This document shows, piece after piece, positions 36,977 to 44,855 of a stretch of 64,000 nt of DNA; within the stretch, counting starts at the first letter, position 1; each line of letters starts with the position of its first letter. Where the stretch lies: the NCBI RefSeq assembly GCF_002285495.1, contig NZ_CP016786.1:2246001-2310000 (forward strand), in the 5' to 3' direction. The translations under genes were made by a program, and so were the position numbers. Source of the stretch: Clostridium isatidis (GTDB lineage Bacteria; Bacillota; Clostridia; Clostridiales; Clostridiaceae). A model generated the notes under the pieces. It saw only the letters and a list, made by a program, of their open reading frames with translations, ran no database searches and was not told where the DNA came from.

Positions 36977-37014
36977 TACTGAATCCCTCCTTGCATATTT
37001 ATAATAGCAAAATA

Positions 37015-37028
37015 AGATAACGTTTTCT
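37015..37028 (-). promoter_or_regulatory. Candidate CcpA cre site before the PRD activator
   Basis: Minus-strand AGAAAACGTTATCT matches the cre consensus TGWAANCGNTNWCA at every fixed position except the two outermost. It lies about 40 bp upstream of the start codon, next to an extended -10 element (TGCTATTAT). This fits catabolite repression of the PTS operon. Confidence 0.5.
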
Positions 37029-37162
37029 ATAAAATAGACTGTCCTTTTTTTGCCACTTAATCCGGAAATTCTTTTCATATAGTTTTTTAATCTTATAAAC
37101 TTATATACTTTTAAGAAGTTAAGAACTATTAAAAGTTTATTCATCATTTTTATAAGCAAAAA

Positions 37163-39044
37163 GGAGCTGTCGCATTAGTGGATTAAAATCCGTTAGCGAT
37201 AGCTCCTTTTTCTATTCTATAAATTAACTTTTTAGGTGTTATTTTTATTTGCATGTAAATCAACTAAAAATAGGCGCACTTCAATAAGCCTCAGAAAAAA
37301 AGCTTTTTTAAAATTTAACTTATGAGGCTTTCTTCAATTCAAATAAGTGCTTACCAGTGCGGCCCGCTTGTATTTTACTATGTAATTTATTTATATTGTG
37401 TGCCATTGCAAGAAGTATACTTTCTGCTAATACATTCTTTTGCCCACGACACATAAATCTTCTGAAATTCATGTCTTGTTTTATTTGTGCAAAAGAACCT
37501 TCTGCTTGAATACTTCTGTTCATTCTAAGCAAGCAACCTTCTTCGCTTAGAATTCTTTCTAAATCAGACTTTCTTTGGCGATTAAACTTTTTTGATGTTT
37601 CAAATCTTTTTACTCTTTCTTCCAAAGGAGTTTTACAATTATTCCCTTTGATGCAACTACTCTTGTAAGTGCAATCATTGCAATCTTCACAAACATAAAT
37701 TGTCTTTTCACTTTCATATCCTGTTTTAGATTTTCTAATTTTTATATTTTCAGCCTTTAACTGCTTACCATTTCGGCATATGTAGAAATCTTTTTCTTCA
37801 TTGTAATCCATGTTTTCTATTTTACCGATATCATTTTTATATTTTCTTGTTTTTGATATTTCATAATTAGATGGCTTAATAAATGCTATTTGATTATTTT
37901 CTTCAATAAATGAATAGTTCTCCTCACTTTCATATCCAGCATCTGCAACTATTTTTAAGTATTTAAATTTTAAGTTTTCTTCCATGCTTTTCAAGAAAGG
38001 TATTAGCGTAGTTGTATCCGTTGGTTGTGGTCCAACTGTAAGCCATGTAATATATTCTGAATCTACACCATGCTGCACATTATAAGCTGGCTTAAGTTGA
38101 CCGTTTTTCATAGCATCTTCTTTCATCCTCATAAATGTAGCATCAACATCAGTTTTTGAGTAACTGTTTCTATCTCCGCAAGTGTACACTTTTTGAGTAT
38201 ATTCTTTAAACTTTGAAAGATATTCTTCAAGTTTTTCTATTGATCGTTGCAATGCAGTTTTTCTTTTCCCACATCCGTGAACGAATTCTATTCCTTCTGA
38301 TTTCTTTAGTGCATAAAGCTTTTTTCTAAGCTTTTTTACATGTTTCATTTGAACTTCATTTTTATAGATTAACTTAATATCATAAAGTTCTTCGCACTCT
38401 TTAACAAGGTCGGCCACTTTAATTAGCAATTTTGCCATGTTTTTTGTAACTGCCTTTTTCCAGACAAAAGTATATTTATTTGCATAAGCTTCTATTTTTG
38501 TGCCATCAATAAAGATAGCATCTCCTGATATCTCACCAATTTTATAAAGAAATTTAGCTGTTTCAGCTAAGATCCTTTCAGAACATGGAGCAAAATGAAG
38601 ACTTCTAAATCTTGCAAATGTTGCATGATCCGGAGCGGATGCTCCCTCAAGCAAAAACATAAAATTAATGTCTCTACGGCATGCCTTTTCAATATCTCGA
38701 GACGAATAAATCTTATTCATATATCCATAAGTCATGATTTTCAGCATTTTTCTTGGCGATACTTGATTTTCCTTTATCTTGGAATAAGTCGAATATAAAT
38801 CTGTTAAATCCATCTCCTCTACAAATTGACTTAGTAATCGCACTGAATCATTAACCGGTATCATGTAATCAATATTTAATGGAAGTTTTAATTGATAAAA
38901 CTTTTGGTTTAATGTATAATTCTTTTGTAAAATATTTTCTTTGTGCATAAAAATATTTTATCATAAATCCTAAACTCATGGAGTCTAGGATTTATTTTTT
39001 TGCACAAAAAGGGACTGTGCACTAATTATTAGTGCGACAGCCCC
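37163..39044 (-). mobile_element. IS1182-like insertion sequence, copy 2
   Basis: The element is 1882 bp, inverted relative to copy 1, with ends GGAGCTGTCGCA (37163-37174) and TGCGACAGCCCC (39033-39044), one mismatch between them. Flanks are AAAAA and TTTTT, again an inverted rather than direct pair. Terminal hairpins are present at both ends. It lies between the PRD activator and the DUF3006 gene, 19 bp past the latter's stop codon, probably in the former terminator. Confidence 0.85.
37320..38948 (-). CDS. IS1182-family transposase, copy 2
   Basis: This 542-residue intact transposase aligns along its full length with copy 1 but differs at scattered positions (for example FYQLKLPLNIDYMIPVNDSV versus VYQLKLPFDIDCIIPSNDSV). 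The same catalytic blocks are present: IFIDGTKIEAYANKYTFVW, LKIVADAGYESEENYSF and QAEGSFAQIKQDMNFRRFMC. The divergence shows that the two copies are not a recent duplication within this window. Both reading frames appear functional. Confidence 0.92.
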   Translation of the reverse strand: MHKENILQKNYTLNQKFYQLKLPLNIDYMIPVNDSVRLLSQFVEEMDLTDLYSTYSKIKENQVSPRKMLKIMTYGYMNKIYSSRDIEKACRRDINFMFLLEGASAPDHATFARFRSLHFAPCSERILAETAKFLYKIGEISGDAIFIDGTKIEAYANKYTFVWKKAVTKNMAKLLIKVADLVKECEELYDIKLIYKNEVQMKHVKKLRKKLYALKKSEGIEFVHGCGKRKTALQRSIEKLEEYLSKFKEYTQKVYTCGDRNSYSKTDVDATFMRMKEDAMKNGQLKPAYNVQHGVDSEYITWLTVGPQPTDTTTLIPFLKSMEENLKFKYLKIVADAGYESEENYSFIEENNQIAFIKPSNYEISKTRKYKNDIGKIENMDYNEEKDFYICRNGKQLKAENIKIRKSKTGYESEKTIYVCEDCNDCTYKSSCIKGNNCKTPLEERVKRFETSKKFNRQRKSDLERILSEEGCLLRMNRSIQAEGSFAQIKQDMNFRRFMCRGQKNVLAESILLAMAHNINKLHSKIQAGRTGKHLFELKKAS

Positions 39045-39062
39045 TTTTTCAGCCTTATCTAT

Positions 39063-39284
39063 TTAATTCCACAAATCCTTTGTAAGTTCTTCTATCTTTC
39101 TTTTTCTTCTTTCAGTTTCTTCAAGGTCTATTGTAATAATATCTTGAGATATATTTAATACATCTCCTTCTTTTGCCTTTGGAGGAAGTTTAGAAATTTC
39201 TATATCTATCATGCTTCTGTCTTCCCTTTCACAGACAGCAAAATCTCCTTCAAATCTGTCTATTATTACTTTCAAAATAAACAC
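39063..39284 (-). CDS. DUF3006 family small protein
   Basis: This 73-residue protein starts with KVIIDRFEGDFAVCEREDRS and contains ISKLPPKAKEGDVLNIS, the conserved pattern of DUF3006 proteins (IDR-EG--AV-E, LP--AKEGDVL). These small beta-rich proteins very often follow a ComEC-like secreted metallo-hydrolase gene, as here, where it begins right after that gene's stop codon. The role is unknown; the constant pairing suggests a functional link. Confidence 0.85.
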   Translation of the reverse strand: MFILKVIIDRFEGDFAVCEREDRSMIDIEISKLPPKAKEGDVLNISQDIITIDLEETERRKRKIEELTKDLWN

Positions 39285-40538
39285 CTACCTTTTAGATCTT
39301 CTAAAACCTGCTGCTTGAGCTTCCTCTTCAGTTGAAAACCAAACTTCTGCTATGGTTTTATCGTAATAAGCTCCACCTGGCATATGATAAATTTTCTCGC
39401 CTTTTGAATTTATATTGCCCTTAATTTTGCCAGTTCCACTTGTACTAGTATTGTTGCTTGTGTTAGAACTTGAGCTGCTATTAGAACTACTGCCAGCCTT
39501 ACTACTTGTATTACTATTAGATTTACTGCTTGAGCTGTTGCTTGAAGAAGCAAAAGCATAGCTTCCTGGTTCAACATTAAAGCTTATATTCTTTCCATCA
39601 CTTGTTGCAACTACTGTTCCATTTTCATCAGTTCTATAAACAGCTATGTTATGAGCCTTTAATCTATTCATAACTTCCTCAGTTGGATGTCCATAACTGT
39701 TGTCCTTTCCAACACTTATAACAGCATATTTAGGATTTACCTTATTTAAGAAGGCTTCAGTTGTTGAGGAACGGCTTCCATGGTGGCCTACTTTTAATAA
39801 GTCAGCTGATAAATCCATACCCTTTGACAGCATTTCATCTTCTGATACTGCTTCTGCATCTCCAGTGAATAAGAAGGATGTATTTCCATAAGTAACTTTT
39901 AAGACTATTGAATAATCATTGGCATCTTCATAAGAGGAACTATTTGGAGCAAGTACTGTAACTGTAGCTTCTCCCAACTTAAAACTCTCTCCAACAGAAG
40001 GTACTGTAAGCTTTAAGCCCTTGTTTTTTACTGCCTTTACAAAGTCTTCAAAGGTTCTTGTAGTTGCAGTCTGCTTTGGGAAATATACCTTATTTACCTT
40101 GAAGGAATTTATAACAATATCAGCACTTCCAATATGATCTTCATCCTTATGGGTTCCAACAAAATATTTAAGTTCCTCTATATTCTGTCCATTAAGATAA
40201 GCTTTTAACACTTCCGCATCATCATTATTTCCAGCATCTATAAGCATTGCTTCACTGCCCTGTTCTATTAAAATACTATCTGCTTGACCAACATCTATAA
40301 AATGTATTTTTAAGCTTCCATTTACTGTATTAGAGGCTGTTTCTTTATTTTTTTCTTCAGTTTCCTTTAAGGATTCCTCCTGCTTAACAAGGGCACTTTG
40401 TCCATTATTATCAGTTGTAATCGAAGAAGAACATCCAGCAAAGAATACTGACATAGTAACTATAAGAAATAGTGTCCCAATTAAGCTTTTTCCTTTGCTT
40501 CTAAGTCCTTTAACTGTGGCTTTTCTCATTTGTTTCAC
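39285..40538 (-). CDS. Secreted ComEC/Rec2-like metallo-beta-lactamase-fold hydrolase
   Basis: This 417-residue lipoprotein has a signal segment ending in the lipobox FAGCSSS (Cys36). The hydrolase domain (about 75-310) has [19 protein letters not shown], the metal site [15 protein letters not shown] and later [16 protein letters not shown], like the nuclease part of ComEC. A long Ser/Asn linker (about 325-370) leads to a C-terminal domain with [20 protein letters not shown] and [18 protein letters not shown], found at the end of many secreted nucleases. An extracellular nuclease or phosphodiesterase role is likely. A DUF3006 gene follows immediately. Confidence 0.88.
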   Translation of the reverse strand: MKQMRKATVKGLRSKGKSLIGTLFLIVTMSVFFAGCSSSITTDNNGQSALVKQEESLKETEEKNKETASNTVNGSLKIHFIDVGQADSILIEQGSEAMLIDAGNNDDAEVLKAYLNGQNIEELKYFVGTHKDEDHIGSADIVINSFKVNKVYFPKQTATTRTFEDFVKAVKNKGLKLTVPSVGESFKLGEATVTVLAPNSSSYEDANDYSIVLKVTYGNTSFLFTGDAEAVSEDEMLSKGMDLSADLLKVGHHGSRSSTTEAFLNKVNPKYAVISVGKDNSYGHPTEEVMNRLKAHNIAVYRTDENGTVVATSDGKNISFNVEPGSYAFASSSNSSSSKSNSNTSSKAGSSSNSSSSSNTSNNTSTSGTGKIKGNINSKGEKIYHMPGGAYYDKTIAEVWFSTEEEAQAAGFRRSKR

Positions 40539-40602
40539 CTCTCAAAATTTGTCTGATAATATCATTATATCAGGAAAAATGGAGCTTTGCTATTAAATAA
40601 AA

Positions 40603-40630
40603 AGACACCTTCTTTTTAACAAAGGTGCCT
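40603..40630 (-). terminator. Rho-independent terminator
   Basis: AGGCACCTT pairs with AAGGTGTCT (one wobble) and the minus strand continues with TTTTTATTT. It follows the acetyltransferase remnant. Confidence 0.7.
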
Positions 40631-40670
40631 ATGACTAAGTATAAAAAATCCTAGCTATATCAAATTTTTA

Positions 40671-40885
40671 TCAGTTTTTTATGCTATTTAAGAATAAAAT
40701 CATGCTATTTTCATCAGCTTCACGAGCTAAGAATTTTTTTCAGAATCAAGAACTTTCATCAGATTTATTAAATCTTCTGCATCCTCTAACTCTGGAGTTC
40801 TTATTATAAGTTGTTGACCATCTTTTAGTAGGTGCTCTTTTCTGTAATTTTCATTAGAGCCCTCATTTTTACCCTGCCTGCTCAT
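40671..40885 (-). pseudogene. Truncated, frameshifted GNAT acetyltransferase
   Basis: From the ATG at 40885 (GGGGAGG 6 nt upstream) the frame reads to HLLKDGQQLIIRTPELEDAE and LINLMKVLDSEKNS before a stop. One base change at the A7 run (40734-40740) continues the N-terminus of a GNAT enzyme as FLAREADENSMILFLNSIKN, then it ends at 40671. A full GNAT is about 170 residues, so the acetyl-CoA binding half is missing. I infer a 3'-truncated, frameshifted remnant. Confidence 0.6.
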
Positions 40886-40980
40886 AGCTTGCCTCCCCAT
40901 TAATAGAGTAAGTTATTAGTAATATATACAGTATAATTTCATAACTCTAGAAATAAAAGAAGGAAGTTTTCCTTCTTTTA

Positions 40981-43900
40981 TTATATAATTATGGATTTAT
41001 TAGCTTTATTTATCAACCTAGCTGGTATTTTTTCATGCAATTCCCAAACAAAACTAATAGGCTTACTGCCACTATGACCTCTATATTCACAAGTACCTAA
41101 GTAAGTGAAAGGTGATGTAAATCCCTCTTTAGTTTTATATTCTCTAACAAATAAAGCTATTTTACTACCATTTTTTAAATGGTTAATATATCTTTGTCCT
41201 GTTTTACTTTCAACTGATGTTCCTGATTGGCTTTGCCAGTGAAACAAGTTCTCGTTAATGGCATAATCTTCATATAAAGTTGAAGGTGAAAAATCCTTAT
41301 CACTTTTATTTAAGGTTATAAAAAATATATCAATCTTTTTATCTTCAAAATATTTAACTCCTTCCCTAAAAGAAGGTTTCCTTTCTTCATTATAATATCC
41401 AAAGGCAGTTAGAATCATTTCTGTTGAATAATCACAATGCAAATCTAAAGGACAAGGAAATCCTAAATCTACCTTCTTATCTACAAATTCAATATTATTA
41501 TAATTATAAGTTAGTATTTCACATACTTCCTTCATCATAATCTTATTTTTAAGTAACTTATTAATTCCATCTTCAATTGAAACTAAGTCTACTTTTGCTG
41601 GAATATCATCATAGAAAATATAGTAGATCATATTTAGCATAAGTTTTTCTTCTTCATTAAGATAAAAACTATCTATATAATTTTTTCTTATTATGCTTAT
41701 TATAAATTCTATTAGTCTTCTTGAATTAATAAAGAATAATTTATAGAATTTTTTAGCTATTTCTAACTCTTGTTCTTCTTTAAAATCTTCTTTAACCCCT
41801 GCTAATACACACATTCTATAAAAGCTTCTATCTTTATTCCTTCCATAAAAATCTGTTAAAGATAACTTATTAAAGTTTAAAAAGTTTTCTAAAGTTAATT
41901 CTAAGTGAGTATTTTGAGTAAATTCTTTTATCTTATTTATTAAAGTTTTCTCATTATTTTTGATTGATTTTATACTTCTTAAAATATATTCTTTAGCTTG
42001 CTTTTCTAAATGAATATAGCATCCTTTAGGTAAAGTTAAAAATCCATTTTCAATATTTTCCCTAACTGACCTATTACTTTTTCCTATTAAAGCTCTAAAC
42101 TTATCTTCAAAAAAATTATATTTTTTATGGGCTTGCCCAACAAAATCTAAAACTGTTAAACACTCTTTTCCTTCATGTAATCTTAATCCTCTTCCAAGTT
42201 GCTGCAGGAATACTGTTAAACTTTCTGTAGGCCTTAAAAATAATATTGTATTTACTTCTGGGATATCAACTCCCTCATTATACAAATCAACTACAAATAT
42301 AAATTTTATTTTCCCACTAACAAGCATTTTTTTAGCACTATTTCTTTCCTCTTTTCTGCTTTCATCAGTCAAAGCAAGAGATGGTATGCCTCTTTCATTA
42401 AATCTTTGAGCCATGAACTTAGCATGTTCCTTACTAACGCAAAAGCCAAGTCCAATTACTTCTTCTATATCTGTTACATATTTATTTAAAGCGCGTATTA
42501 TCTCTTTTACTCTTATATCATTATTGGTATAAACATTAGTAAGTTCACTTATGCTATAACCATTTCTTTGCCATTTTAAATTAGACAAATCAACTGAATC
42601 AGAAACTGCAAAATATTGAAAAGGACAAAGTAATTTTCTATCAATTGCTTCTGTTAATCTTATCTCTGCTGAAATTCTATCGTCAAAATATTGAAATATA
42701 TCTTTATTATCTGCCCTTTCTGGTGTAGCTGTTAAACCTAATAAAATTTTAGACTTATAATAATTTAGTAGCTTTTGATAAGATGGAGCTGCTGCATGAT
42801 GAAACTCATCTACTATAATAAAATCATAATAATCTTCAGTTGTTAGCTTAGTTAAGTCCTTACTATTTAAACTTTGAATGGAAACAAACAAATGATCTAA
42901 ACTTTCCGGAGTATTATTTCCAACCATAAGATCACCAAAATTATTATCTTTCATAACAACTCTAAAGGTATCTCTTGCTTGCTTAAGTATTTCTTCTCGA
43001 TGAACAACAAATAATAATCTATTTAACTTTTTCTTATTTTCTAAACAAAAATTTCTGTAATCAAAAGCAGATATTACTGTTTTTCCAACTCCAGTAGCAG
43101 CAATAACAAGATTTCTATTCTTTTTAAAAATTTCTCTTTCTACTTTTAACTTGTCTAATATTTCTTGTTGATAAGAATAAGGTCTTATATCAAAAGAAAA
43201 ATTAAATTCATCATTAGATGCTGTTTCTTTCTTTAAAGACCTTTTAAGCCTTGCTTTATCTTCTTCAGTTCCTAAGTAAGATATAAACTCTTTATCATTC
43301 CAATAGCTTTCAAAGGTAGCTTCAAATTTCTTTATAACATCAAAAGAATCTTGCTCAGTTATTTTTAAATTCCACTCTAAGCCAGAAGTTAAAGCTGCAT
43401 TAGAAAGATTGGATGATCCAATATAAGCTGTAGTAAAGCCCGTCTCTCTCTTAAACATATAAGCTTTAGCATGCAACCTGGTTCTTTCTGTATCATAAGA
43501 TATTTTAATTTCAGTATTAGCTAGCTTACTTAATTCTTCTATTGCCTTTAAATCTGTAGCTCCCATATAAGAAGTTGTTATTAATCTAAGTTTTTTACCC
43601 TTTTGAGTAGCTTCTCTAAGACTTTCAATTATACATCTAAGTCCGCTCCATTTTACAAAGGAAACTAATAAATCAATAGAATCGCAAGTTAAAATCTCCT
43701 TATTTATTTCCCCTAACATATTAGGTTCCATACTTGATCCTGTAAATAAGGAACTTTGGGATAATGAAGTAACTGGTTTTAATATTTTTCCTTTTTTAAA
43801 AGCCCTACTATTGTTAACTTTATTATATAAAGCACTAAGTATTTCTCCATTCTTATCTATCTCATACTTTTTTATATCTTCTTCATTTGAAACTTTACTT

Positions 43901-44154
43901 AATATTTCAATTATCTTATTGCAAGCTTCTATTTGTTTTAATAATTTATCTTCGTCAGTTTTTTCCTTATCTCTTATATAATTTAAGGATTTTCTAATTA
44001 CCTTAGAAATATATTGAGAAAGAATTACCTTTGCTTCTTCTTTATCTAATTTTGATTTATCTATAATAAAATTTTCATTATCTATTTCATTTAAATACTT
44101 TTTTATCTCTGTATTTATTACCTGTTCATATAAGCCTTCTTTCAATAAATTCAC
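40981..44154 (-). CDS. PLD-domain superfamily II helicase with DUF3427
   Basis: This 1057-residue protein has an N-terminal helical region, a phospholipase-D-like nuclease domain (HAKAYMFKRETG and IGSSNLSNAAL, about 232-259) and a superfamily II helicase core. The helicase motifs are VIAATGVGKTVISA (Walker A), IIVDEFHHAAAPSYQ, LLGLTATPERADN, and FLRPTESLTVFLQQLGRGLR. The C-terminal DUF3427 includes SKTGQRYINHLKNG and KPISFVWELHEKIPARL. The fusion is widespread in Firmicutes, often with a MutT gene nearby, as here. It is thought to act on DNA in repair or defense; this is not established. Confidence 0.88.
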   Translation of the reverse strand: MNLLKEGLYEQVINTEIKKYLNEIDNENFIIDKSKLDKEEAKVILSQYISKVIRKSLNYIRDKEKTDEDKLLKQIEACNKIIEILSKVSNEEDIKKYEIDKNGEILSALYNKVNNSRAFKKGKILKPVTSLSQSSLFTGSSMEPNMLGEINKEILTCDSIDLLVSFVKWSGLRCIIESLREATQKGKKLRLITTSYMGATDLKAIEELSKLANTEIKISYDTERTRLHAKAYMFKRETGFTTAYIGSSNLSNAALTSGLEWNLKITEQDSFDVIKKFEATFESYWNDKEFISYLGTEEDKARLKRSLKKETASNDEFNFSFDIRPYSYQQEILDKLKVEREIFKKNRNLVIAATGVGKTVISAFDYRNFCLENKKKLNRLLFVVHREEILKQARDTFRVVMKDNNFGDLMVGNNTPESLDHLFVSIQSLNSKDLTKLTTEDYYDFIIVDEFHHAAAPSYQKLLNYYKSKILLGLTATPERADNKDIFQYFDDRISAEIRLTEAIDRKLLCPFQYFAVSDSVDLSNLKWQRNGYSISELTNVYTNNDIRVKEIIRALNKYVTDIEEVIGLGFCVSKEHAKFMAQRFNERGIPSLALTDESRKEERNSAKKMLVSGKIKFIFVVDLYNEGVDIPEVNTILFLRPTESLTVFLQQLGRGLRLHEGKECLTVLDFVGQAHKKYNFFEDKFRALIGKSNRSVRENIENGFLTLPKGCYIHLEKQAKEYILRSIKSIKNNEKTLINKIKEFTQNTHLELTLENFLNFNKLSLTDFYGRNKDRSFYRMCVLAGVKEDFKEEQELEIAKKFYKLFFINSRRLIEFIISIIRKNYIDSFYLNEEEKLMLNMIYYIFYDDIPAKVDLVSIEDGINKLLKNKIMMKEVCEILTYNYNNIEFVDKKVDLGFPCPLDLHCDYSTEMILTAFGYYNEERKPSFREGVKYFEDKKIDIFFITLNKSDKDFSPSTLYEDYAINENLFHWQSQSGTSVESKTGQRYINHLKNGSKIALFVREYKTKEGFTSPFTYLGTCEYRGHSGSKPISFVWELHEKIPARLINKANKSIII

Positions 44155-44221
44155 CCCAAACCTTTTGTTTTACATAATTTATCCATTTTTATTTTATCAT
44201 ATTTCCATATAAAAAATAAAA

Positions 44222-44249
44222 GTGATAATTACTTATTAGTAACTATCAC
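44222..44249 (-). terminator. mutT terminator
   Basis: GTGATAATTAC pairs with GTAACTATCAC (one mismatch), followed on the minus strand by TTTTATTTTTT. It lies 6 bp past the mutT stop, so the helicase gene downstream needs readthrough or its own promoter. Confidence 0.75.
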
Positions 44250-44255
44250 TTTTTC

Positions 44256-44645
44256 TTACCTAAACTTCTTCTTCAACTCTTCCACAACCAGCACATCCGC
44301 CGGTACCCAAACTTCCTTATCAACTTCCTCTAAGCTTATCCACTTAGCACTATTATGCACATTTAAATTTAATTCGCCCCCTATAACTTCACAAATAAAG
44401 CAGTGCATAATTAAATGAAAGCTTGAATAATCATAGTCTATCGTAGTTAAAAATTCTTTAACCTTTATATCAAGCTCTAATTCTTCTTTAATTTCACGAA
44501 TAAGGGCTTCTTCCCTTGTTTCGCTAGCTTCTATCTTTCCTCCTGGAAACTCCCACATATTATGAAAGTCTCCTCCTTCCCTGCGGGTTATAAATATTTT
44601 ATTTTCTTTTTTTATTATTGCTGCTGCAACTTCTATAGTTTTCAT
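44256..44645 (-). CDS. mutT: MutT/NUDIX hydrolase (8-oxo-dGTP diphosphatase-like)
   Basis: This 129-residue protein has the complete NUDIX box GGKIEASETREEALIREIKE followed by ELEL (about 35-58: G-x5-E-x7-REUxEE-x-G/E), preceded by NMWEFPGGK as in MutT. The protein would clean oxidised dGTP from the nucleotide pool. The ATG has a GAATGTGAG site. It sits 101 bp upstream of the DUF3427 helicase, a recurrent neighbour. Confidence 0.9.
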   Translation of the reverse strand: MKTIEVAAAIIKKENKIFITRREGGDFHNMWEFPGGKIEASETREEALIREIKEELELDIKVKEFLTTIDYDYSSFHLIMHCFICEVIGGELNLNVHNSAKWISLEEVDKEVWVPADVLVVEELKKKFR

Positions 44646-44752
44646 CTCACATTCCTTCTTTATTGAGTTTTGTTATAATTTTCTTAATAAATATTATATC
44701 AATTATGAATTAAAATATCTTATTAACTTCTATATTTCTAACTATAAAAATA

Positions 44753-44782
44753 GAGACAAGGTCCATTTATAACCCTTGTCTC
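44753..44782 (-). terminator. Terminator after the flavin reductase gene
   Basis: GAGACAAGG pairs exactly with CCTTGTCTC, and the minus strand continues TATTTTTATAG. It lies about 75 bp past the reductase stop. Confidence 0.75.
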
Positions 44783-44855
44783 CATCTCCATTATTCTTAT
44801 TTTCAACAACTTCCCTCTAGCAACAAACTATCCTTTCCTTCTCACCCGTTTAATC

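Noticed and set aside
25148..39044. Composite transposon carrying the PTS genes
   Set aside because: The IS copies are divergent, and the mannosidase locus lies on both sides of copy 1, so the segment was not delivered as one unit.
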